Assembly (NCBI GenBank): GCA_015501595.1
Contig: JADNRX010000156.1
Coordinates: 1-64,000, forward strand
Source: Hymenopellis radicata
Lineage: Eukaryota; Basidiomycota; Agaricomycetes; Agaricales; Physalacriaceae
Direction of reading: 5' to 3'
DNA length: 64,000 nucleotides
A program made the position numbers and the translations under genes. Positions 56,587 through 64,000 of this stretch are shown here, in pieces. Below the pieces are notes generated by a model. It had not been told where the DNA came from, did no database searches, and saw only the letters and a list, made by a program, of their open reading frames with translations. Position 1 is the stretch's first letter. Every line of letters starts with the position of its first letter.

Positions 56587-57052
56587 GAGTGGCCACGAAC
56601 GAGTGAGAAAGTCGAAGATGAGGATGGCTTGATACATTTTGAAATATCTGCTTTTATATTTCCAGTCACGGGACAGCGCGCAGGGCAGAACAATGGAACA
56701 ATGGCGCAGCGCAGATCGACAATGGTGGTCAATTGCCAAGTTGGGTATTTCTCACGTGGTCGTATTGTGGACATTCCCACACTCCTATCCACGCCCACCC
56801 CGTCCACCCGCAACCAGCCGTTGGTCGTTCATTGTTCCCCAGAACAGCGAGGGTTGGCCTGTTACACATTTCCTGATCGGTACAACTGAACTCCGCTCGT
56901 ATATGGTCGTATTTCAGTTCGAACTTCAAAGTTAACTGGCAGAGGATGCGATCGACGTCCATCTCCGTCGTCCTTTGGTCGTCCCAGAAAGTTTCAAGTA
57001 ACCTATTATAACCACGAGCCAGTCGGAATTGAATTGAAACGGTGGTCAGATT
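56587..57052. promoter_or_regulatory. Intergenic region between divergent genes
   Basis: 466 bp separate the FunK1 start (minus) from the small gene at 57053 (plus), so it may serve as a bidirectional promoter. No specific site could be assigned. Confidence 0.35.
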
Positions 57053-57291
57053 ATGTCGGAAGCCACAGAGCATGCCAGAGAGCCTCAGGTGGGTATTTGT
57101 CGTCCCCATTTAAATTCATGATGTATGATCATGATGTTAATTTACAGCGATTTCTGGAGTCGACAAATGCGCGGCTACCTATGAACGGCATCGGCTCGAC
57201 GAACTTGGCAGAAATACGAAATGCCTGGACAACCATAGTCGCCGGTGGGCGGTGGCCGGGGGCGCGCGATGACAGCGACACGTCTTTATGA
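57053..57291 (+). CDS. Possible small two-exon protein (59 aa), unrecognised
   Basis: ATG at 57053 opens MSEATEHAREPQ (57053-57088). A 59-nt intron with good ends (gtgggt...tttacag) leads in phase to RFLESTNARLPMNGIGSTN, NLAEIRNAWTTIVAGGRWPG and a stop at 57291. The clean splice and protein-like second exon favour a real gene. The product is short, soluble and not recognised. Confidence 0.4.
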
Positions 57292-57629
57292 CTGAGACTG
57301 ATGCACGTCCTCCCCCCGACGCTTTCACTTCAGTCTCATGCCATGTGGCTGGAAAGGCGCCTAAGGATTAATTTATCCCTGCGCTGTCCAGCCATATAAG
57401 GACGAAGGTGAGTCACACTATTCTACAGGTTCTTGCCTTTGTCGCAACCAAGTGCGAAATGTGCCTCCTACTACAATGCCGGCCTTCCACGATCTGTTCA
57501 TTAAGCGGTGTATGCTGTACATGGTCCGCAAAATCCTCTCACCACGCCGTCTCGAACAGAAAGAGTTCAGACTCAGTCACACGTAGTCACATATTGGTAT
57601 GGTAAATCTTTCGTAGAGCCTACATAGAG
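57292..57629. other. Intergenic, no gene seen
   Basis: Short frames only, up to the left target-site duplication of the TIR element. Confidence 0.5.
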
Positions 57630-57636
57630 CCTCACC

Positions 57637-58943
57637 CCCAGTAAGAACGGCGTCTGTTAGTTTCCGTTTCCTGACGTTTATTTCCTTTAATTCTGTTCTT
57701 TTCCGTATGATTCTGTAATTTTCTGTAATTTTGATAGCTTTCAATCTGGAATCTTTGAGAAGTCTCTAAATCTTTCAACAAAGGTTTGCAGAATCACTCA
57801 CTTTCGCCAACTTTTGCCCAGAGTTGTCACAAAGTAAGTCAAGTTTCGAAAACTTTCGATACTCTTCATTGCAATCTGGACGTCGCAACTTGGTCGCGAC
57901 TTAAAAGCACTTGTTCGCATCGATTGACGTAATACGCTTCTCTCCCTCTTACCTCCACGTCAGCGCCGTCGACTATCGTCCCTCTCCTACTGTGGCCCTC
58001 CCTTCGTGCGCCCGCAATGCTGGTTTTGCTGGACAACGACAGCCTGACCCTCTGTGGCATGTGGGCGCGACTGCTGCCATCACGGCTCGACCAAGAGTGG
58101 AACCCACAGGACCTTGAAAGCGGTGGTGCGCCGACGCCGCGGCCCGCTACGCCCGACGAGGACGACCGGCGGATCCAGGACAAGGGCGCGCAACACGCAC
58201 AACAAGATCGCCCAGGGTGGCATAAGGCCTATTTGACAGTACGTCCGTAAGGCGAGTACGGAATTAGGACTCCCACATACAATGTATTCTAACCTTGATT
58301 CGCAGGCATCGCTGTTCATTTGGTCACGCTCATGTGTGTTATCTACCCTTGCATCTGCGTCGCGGTCCCATCGGTGTGTAGTGCCATTTTTGTGTCTACT
58401 CTGTCACTGACTCCGTCGCGTCGTAGCGCCCCGAACCGGTTACTGATAACGATGTCGACGAAGCCATGGAACCCGTGCAACGCGGCGGCGCACGTCTGGC
58501 AGGTTTGCAGTGGGCGGCGGCGGAAGGCAGGAGTGGTGGGTAGGGATTAGTATCACCAGTAATCACGTAGCTGTATATTTCTGTATCTCAAAAGCGAAAA
58601 CAGATTTAACGCAAGGAAACAGAAATTCAAAAGGATTAGAACGAATATTAACAGAAAAAAATCTGTATTTCGGTCGTTTTTCTGTATACAAACAGATTTA
58701 CAGAAACAAAGGCAAGGAAACGGCAAATAACAGACGCCGTTCTTACTGGGAGTAATCACGTAGCTGTATATTTCTGTATCTCAAAAGCGAAAACAGATTT
58801 AACGCAAGGAAACAGAAATTCAAAAGGATTAGAACGAATATTAACAGAAAAAAATCTGTATTTCGGTCGTTTTTCTGTATACAAACAGATTTACAGAAAC
58901 AAAGGCAAGGAAACGGCAAATAACAGACGCCGTTCTTACTGGG
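57637..58943. mobile_element. Non-autonomous TIR DNA transposon, 1307 bp
   Basis: The left end, cccagtaagaacggcgtctg, is the exact inverse of the right end. The terminal repeats continue imperfectly for ~35 bp (gttagtttccgtttcc versus gttatttgccgtttcc). Identical CCTCACC sequences flank it at 57630-57636 and 58944-58950, a 7-bp target-site duplication (8 bp if one end base is shared). That size fits hAT- or KDZ-like elements; the ends alone do not decide the superfamily. The interior has no transposase motif; frames at 57866-58250 are motif-free. The right end is present twice (58558-58750 and 58751-58943). Confidence 0.85.
58558..58943 (+). repeat. Tandem duplication of the transposon's right end, 2 x 193 bp
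   Basis: The units 58558-58750 and 58751-58943 appear identical base for base. Each ends in the terminal ...cgttcttactggg. The interior is A/T-rich, with several 'cagattta' and 'ctgtat' subterminal motifs. Confidence 0.95.
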
Positions 58944-58950
58944 CCTCACC

Positions 58951-59280
58951 GTAGATCTCGCGGTGGAGCCTCGTAGAGGCCCAACTTTGAACCTAGCTAG
59001 TATTAGAAGTGCAATTTCGGGTGATCCAGTCTGATCCAGTCCCTTCATTGTGAAACGAGCAACTTCTCAGCTAATTCCCTGAAGTTATAACGAGTTGAAG
59101 CGGACATACTCACGCCCAGGCCCCAAGGGCCCAAGGGCCAAGTCTTACGGGTATTTGATTATTTTGACAGCTATTGGAGGTCAGAAAGTGGTATTTCGCT
59201 TTGGGCCTGGGCCAAGATAAATTAAAATGCGGCACAATCTGTCCTTGAAGTAAACTTTAAAAAATCGACTGCTGGCGAAA
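58951..59280. other. Intergenic, no gene seen
   Basis: Lies between the transposon and the tRNA gene. No frame or repeat supported. Confidence 0.5.
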
Positions 59281-59368
59281 GGCACTACCAGGGGTCGAAC
59301 CTGGGTTATGGGAAGATCGAGGACCAAGTGAATCAGAATCCCATGTGCTGCCACTACACTATAGCGCC
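59281..59368 (-). tRNA. tRNA-Gln (anticodon CTG) with an intron
   Basis: The reverse strand folds as a tRNA. The acceptor GGCGCTA pairs with TAGTGCC, with one G-U pair. The D arm contains the A box TAGTGTAGTGG. The anticodon stem TGGGA/TCCCA encloses loop TTCTGA, giving anticodon CTG. The T arm CCAGG-TTCGACC-CCTGG carries the B box. About 18 extra nucleotides after the anticodon (ttcacttggtcctcgatc) sit at the canonical intron position 37/38. The body matches fungal tRNA-Gln (ggattctgatt loop region). Confidence 0.9.
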
Positions 59369-59515
59369 ACGCTCCCTGAATCAAACTTGATCTGACGTAA
59401 CGCGGATGGCGCGCTATTTGTACATGTTTGAGGTTGAAGCTCTCCTTACCGGGGACTGACCGGGGACTATCGGCTTCACGCCAACGCTGAGCACCTTTCA
59501 ACTACATCCACAACA
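59369..59515 (+). promoter_or_regulatory. Promoter interval between divergent tRNA-Gln and QCR8
   Basis: 147 bp separate the tRNA 5' end from the QCR8 ATG. No individual element could be assigned. Confidence 0.3.
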
Positions 59516-60059
59516 ATGAGACCTTCACTTATCCGTCTTGGGGACATGCCTGGTCGTGAGTGTCGTCGTGCACGATGAACTCGGCCGTATTCTGACCATT
59601 TTCACGCTTTGCAGCCCGCCGGGCCTATGTGAGCCAATCATGCCGCGGTTATGACGAACGATGCTAATGGCGGCGTAGAACGTATGGTGGGGCGACAAGC
59701 ACGGCCTTGTGAAGCAGCGGGGGATGTACCAGTACAGTGCGTGCTTTAATAAGACGTTGCTAATACACACGCTAATTGACATTTTTCTACAGCTTTGTCC
59801 CCCTTCCAGTCCAAAGCCGCACCCCACTGGGCACGCGATTACCTCTTCAACGGATACAGGCGTCTTTCGAAAGAGGCCATCTACTGGGTTATTCCATTTA
59901 GCTTTGGTCAGTCTCGCCTTTTTCAAACCGCGTTGTACGGTGCTTATATTGCGTCAAGGCTACGGAGTCTACACCTGGGCCAACAACTACACCGAATACA
60001 TCGAAAGCAAAGCTGGACATCTCGCGGCTGTCGCGGCTGCTGGTGGTGAAGGGCACTAA
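59516..60059 (+). CDS. QCR8: Cytochrome bc1 complex subunit 8 (QCR8)
   Basis: Five exons (59516-59552, 59615-59628, 59679-59736, 59793-59906, 59959-60059) sum to 324 nt, 107 aa, the family size. Exon 2 is only 14 nt. The protein reads MRPSLIRLGDMPARRAYNVW, then WGDKHGLVKQRGMYQY, TLSPFQSKAAPHWARDYLFN, GYRRLSKEAIYWVIPFSFGY and ends GGEGH. It contains the conserved QRGMxxYxLSPFEQ-type segment and the single transmembrane helix around the IYWVIPFSFGYGVYTW stretch. It is the small ubiquinone-binding subunit of respiratory complex III in the mitochondrial inner membrane. Intact. Confidence 0.95.
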
Positions 60060-61615
60060 GTGCGCGAGGAGGTATGTATCCCCGCAACCCTTTATTTCGC
60101 CCAAATAATTCGTGCCAGGTGGTTTAATACACACTTGTATTCCATAATAGAATCAACGCCTTCGAGTGCCCCCCTCATCCTTGACGTGAATTCAGTCCCC
60201 TAACGTTCCGCTTCGTGTATTTTCCGAGTGCCAAGAACGACCCCTTCAAATTTAGAGTCTTCTCGCTGAATTGCGACGAAAGATGCGTGTTGTCCAAGCC
60301 TGAGACACTGCAAAAAGTGGCTAGGCTCTGCGTGGTTAGGACATCGTGCTATGGATTCACTGCACTTCCACTTTTAGCATGTTCTGTGTTCCAGGTTAGT
60401 TCGCTGTCAGCGACGTTCAGTGTTGACATAATCTTAGGGAGAACGGTTCCACTACATGTTGAGGAGTGACATCGTACGCTGGTCATGCTAATGTCATACC
60501 CTGTGGTGTTTGGGGTCAAAAGAAAGACAGTGACACAGAATGGTCGTAGTAGTGGATCCTCGACTTCAGTAGACATGGTGAGACGAGGAGAAACGCAAAA
60601 GAAGCGTACTTACATCTTCGCCCAGAAGTTGTCGAGAACCTGCCACTTCGAAACCACAGCTCAATCAGCAGATTAACATGTGCGTCCAGAGGTAAGCCTT
60701 CTATGTTCAACGCCTACGTGTCATACGATGTTAACGGAATCAGAAATACAATTTCGCTGCAGTATTTTCACCGTCTCCGGTGGGACACCCAGGGAGTTAG
60801 CCCTTCTGCCTACAGTTTCCAACAACAGAGTACAGTGCATTCCGTGCGTTGACAAGTAAACTTCGGTCGGTGTTTCTAAATGAGTAGCTTGAAGTTCTGG
60901 CTAGACTTCATGGTCTGCACGATGGTGGCGCTTATCCACGGGCCCATTCGGTATCTTTTACTAATCGTGCCGATGTCTTCGATCTTGAACGATTCGTTGG
61001 CCGTTGTCAGCCTAAGCGCAGCTACAAGAGACCCATGCAGAAGAGACAATGCCTATCCGTGTCGGACGCGGTCAAGAATGTCCTAGGAAACTCGAGACGC
61101 GGTTTGAGGTCCCGTTCGGCTATTTATATGCATCCTATTCGCAGACGCTGACAAGGTCTTCGTTTTAGACTGTTTGGGCCTAGTTCCCGGCAGATTGACC
61201 CTTGTTGGGGAAGGCGCTGGAAGTGGAAAACGCTGATCCTCTCTCGCTGCGCAGATAAAAATACTGCTCACGCTCGACGACATACGAGTGATGTTTATTA
61301 TGGCGACGAACATTTGGCACTTCAATGATCGTGATCTGCCCGTTCGCATCCTCCTGAAACAACGCCCGCTCTCCCCATCAATGTTCAGGGCGGTGTCAAA
61401 CACCGCGTGAATCAATTAATTGCAGGCCATGGGGGTGATCTCTAACGGCATGTTTAGGCCTTGGTATGACTATTAAAGTGCGGGCAAGATTTTTTTCAGG
61501 TCCCCTTCCCTCACAGTTACAGCCACTCTCGCGGCGGCTTAGCCTTTTCCTCCCTTGGAAGACCTCCTTCCTATATCCTACTCTTCTCTCCTCTTCTTGG
61601 GGCTTCTAGTCCACC
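60060..61615. other. Mostly no supported gene; one possible exon at 61180-61415 (-)
   Basis: On the minus strand, a frame around 61360-61180 reads FQEDANGQITIIEVPNVRRH, HSYVVEREQYFYLRSERG and stops. It looks protein-like, but flanking exons were not found and no family is recognised. The rest holds short motif-free frames. The final ~120 bp (CT-rich, tcctcttctt) is the promoter/leader of the GH17 gene. Confidence 0.35.
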
Positions 61616-63234
61616 ATGTCGTCAAGTGACCAATTGACGTCCGCTCCTTTACAACAACCATCCGCCCAGTCCGGCATGTCCTATGCTCTGGAGAAGAGCC
61701 AGAAACGCAATAAGCGGGCCAAGTGGATTGTGCGTCTCTTTTTCCTTTCTTTCGATGTTTTCTAACAGATATCGTAGGCCATCGGCAGTATAACGGCACT
61801 GCTCATACTGGTAGCCATCGGTGTCGGTGTAGGAGTCGGCGTTTCGAAGAATAAGAACAACAACAACAACAATTCCGCGGCTTCCTCTTCCAGCAGCTCC
61901 TCCAGCGACGAACCCACCCAGGACGGGCCTGGCGGTACAACACAGACGGACCCCAACGACCCCAGTTCCTTTACGAAGGATGCGAGACTGCATAAATCGT
62001 TATATGGCCTCGCGTATACGCCTGTTGGCTCTCTCATGCCGAATTGCGGGAGCGTGCTGAAGGATATCATCGTCGACATACAGGTACGCGCGCGCACTTG
62101 ACGCATTCCGGGCTGCTCGGCTAATGGATTTGTCCAGCTCATGTCTCAGCTAACAAACCGTCTCCGTTTGTATGGATCCGATTGTAATCAGTCCGCGCTT
62201 GTCGTATGTCGCTGTCTTCGTGTCCGATCCGAGTTTGTGGACTAATGTCATGCTTGTAGTTGGAGGCGATCAAGCAGACCAAGGTTGACATGAAGGTGTA
62301 CCTCGGCAACTATCCCGATATAACAGACGACACCGTGTACACCCGCCAGCGCGACGCTATCAAGGAGGCATTGCAGACGTACGGCCGTGATCATGTTGCG
62401 GGCATTACTGTGGGGAATGAGTTTATCCTCAAGTGAGTCTTATGACTTTTTTGATTTCGTGTATTTAACGCCTTCCTTCAAGCTACGTTACGGACCAGGG
62501 CGGTGACCCGAACGGTGCGACTGGTAACGTCGCGGGCGCGAAGCTAGTAACTTACATCAACGACACACGGTCCATGCTCCAAGACCTTGGGATGGGCGAC
62601 ATGCAAGTCGGCAACTCTGATGCTGGGTACTACTTCAACGATCTCGTGCTCGAGGCGGTTGACTATGGCGTACGTGATTCCTATTCTCCGCCCGCCAATC
62701 TACGTATTGACGCGTAAGGCGTAGTTGGCCAATGTCCACCCGTGGTTCGCAGATGTCACCATTGACCAGGCCGCGAATTGGACATTCACCTCGTTTGACG
62801 AGGAGAACGTCCAGCACGCCGCTACTCTCCCTAACAAGGTGCGTTTGTTCTCCTACTACACATCCCATTTGATCTGACTGACGATTGGTGTAGCCCCAAA
62901 TGTACATTGCCGAGACTGGATGGCCATCACAAGCCAACGACACCGCGCACGACAGCAACGGCGCCTCGACCGCGTCAGAGGCCAACTTGCAGACGTTCCT
63001 CGACAACTTTGTCTGCCAAGCGAACACGAACAACGTTGGATACTTCTACTTTGAGTTCTTTGACGAGAAGTGGAAGGATGAGATGTACGGTGGTGTTGAG
63101 GGCTACTGGGGTCTCTTCCATCAGAAGTAAGTCGCCGCTGTTCTGTCCCTCGTCTTCGGTTTGCTAATCTGCGTCGTCCTACTTTTAGCCGCACATTGAA
63201 GAACGTTCAAATACCGGACTGTTCTGCACCTTAA
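61616..63234 (+). CDS. Glycoside hydrolase family 17 beta-1,3-glucanase-like protein, membrane-anchored
   Basis: Eight exons (61616-61729, 61778-62083, 62138-62203, 62260-62432, 62483-62669, 62725-62838, 62894-63126, 63189-63234) sum to 1239 nt, 412 aa. A cytosolic N-terminus with basic KRNKRAK precedes one transmembrane helix (ITALLILVAIGVGVGVGV), then an Asn6 and Ser-rich linker, so it is a type II membrane protein facing the wall. The GH17 barrel starts KSLYGLAYTPVGSLMPNCG. The proton donor is in GITVGNEFIL; the nucleophile is in MYIAETGWPS. The C-terminus has FYFEFFDEKWKDE and YWGLFH. Family role: hydrolysis or remodelling of beta-1,3-glucan in the cell wall. Intact. Confidence 0.93.
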
Positions 63235-64000
63235 ACTTTTGGACTAGGACTATTTTCTACGCTTTCTTATGATCTCACGAGCGGAGCATTATTTATCCTC
63301 TACTCACTTTTTTCGAACATTACGCGTACTTTGCTATCCTTTTTGTATTTCGTAACGAGCTATCTGGGCAACTTTGGATTTGGATCTTTTTCAGCAGCTA
63401 GTATGAAACGAGTGACAATGGGGAGTTCTTTGGATTGAATGGCGCTATACGGTGAAACCGTATTTGAGTCTAAGTACATATTGTACAGTCGCCTGGGCGA
63501 TTAAGTATCCCGATGACGCCGGACCAGCACTGATTTGTTTTGGATGCCGTTATGTTCGTAGTCTGTTTATCTACTCATCTTCTGTACACAGTACAACCCG
63601 AGGTGAGTAAGTATCCATCGTCTTTTATTGCGCCACATTTCATCCAGAGATCTATTGCCGCCACGAAGCTTCTCGATGATGATCGCGCAGCAATTCACCT
63701 TTCTGATTGTGATCTCGTCGTGAATTTAGCTAATTTGGGAGTCAGATACAGCAAGGACTCAGGAGGCGGGACTGCTACGAGGAAAGGCGGGAGCACAGTT
63801 ATACATGACCTTGCTGTGTCATTTTTACTGTGCTCAAGACTCAAGTCATGTATGACTCCCTATTTCACCCTCTAATTAGTAGCGGTCTTGTATGAACCGT
63901 ATTATGTATACCTAGGGTGGAAAGAGAAATAAATACAGACATGCTCTTGGGTATCTATAATCAATAGTAGCAGTCAAAGGCAACCTCCTCAACAATCCGT
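63235..64000. other. 3' flank, no supported gene
   Basis: An A/T-rich segment follows the GH17 stop. A 111-codon frame at 63540-63875 lacks motifs or splice support. Confidence 0.5.

Noticed and set aside
57866..58250. Frames inside the TIR element as a possible transposase
   Set aside because: About 105 codons at most, no DDE/RNase H-like or zinc-finger motif, and frames on both strands are similarly open.

Overview
The window is nuclear DNA from a mushroom-forming basidiomycete (Agaricomycetes). The evidence is coding sequence broken by many ~45-60 nt GT-AG introns, FunK1-type protein kinases, DUF6534 membrane proteins, a basidiomycete-type sesquiterpene synthase, fungal HET-C, and conserved eukaryotic genes (QCR8, MIX17/CHCHD2, MFS, GH17, an intron-containing tRNA-Gln). 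Gene models were assembled by hand from reading frames, splice sites and family knowledge. Several were checked by whether the exon lengths sum to a multiple of three.

Layout. (1) 1-4505 and 21040-26496 are the two arms of a large imperfect inverted duplication. It carries a FunK1 kinase, its N-terminal remnant, a ~155-aa unrecognised gene, a DUF6534 fragment and an unrecognised gene. The spacer (~16.5 kb) holds HET-C, a multispanning membrane protein, a C2-like remnant, MIX17, two tandem paralogs of an unrecognised ~630-aa acidic-N-terminus family, and a HAD hydrolase. (2) 26.5-28.4 kb continues as a tandem array of the ~155-aa gene and ends in a MITE-like repeat. (3) 28.9-34.2 kb has two DUF6534 genes separated by palindromic and minisatellite repeats. 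(4) 34.6-39.0 kb has an acidic NLS-like protein and an MFS transporter. (5) 39-48.5 kb is gene-poor, with a VPS10 fragment and a kinase remnant between 80-bp inverted repeats. (6) 49-52.5 kb has a sesquiterpene synthase convergent with a wax-synthase/MBOAT-like acyltransferase, a possible small terpenoid cluster. (7) 53-57.3 kb has an intact 824-aa FunK1 kinase and a small divergent gene. (8) 57.6-58.9 kb is a TIR element with matching target-site duplications. (9) 59.3-63.2 kb holds housekeeping loci: tRNA-Gln, QCR8 and a membrane-anchored GH17 glucanase.

A recurring oddity is that otherwise conserved genes (HET-C, HAD hydrolase, one 630-aa paralog) need exactly one extra base, each time in a short homopolymer, to read through. 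Both inverted arms also carry single-base frameshifts. Either consensus errors or genuine decay could explain this, so 'pseudogene' calls based on a single shift are provisional. The arms, the arrays of broken copies and the TIR elements mark the left and middle of the window as accessory and duplication-prone. The right end is core genome.
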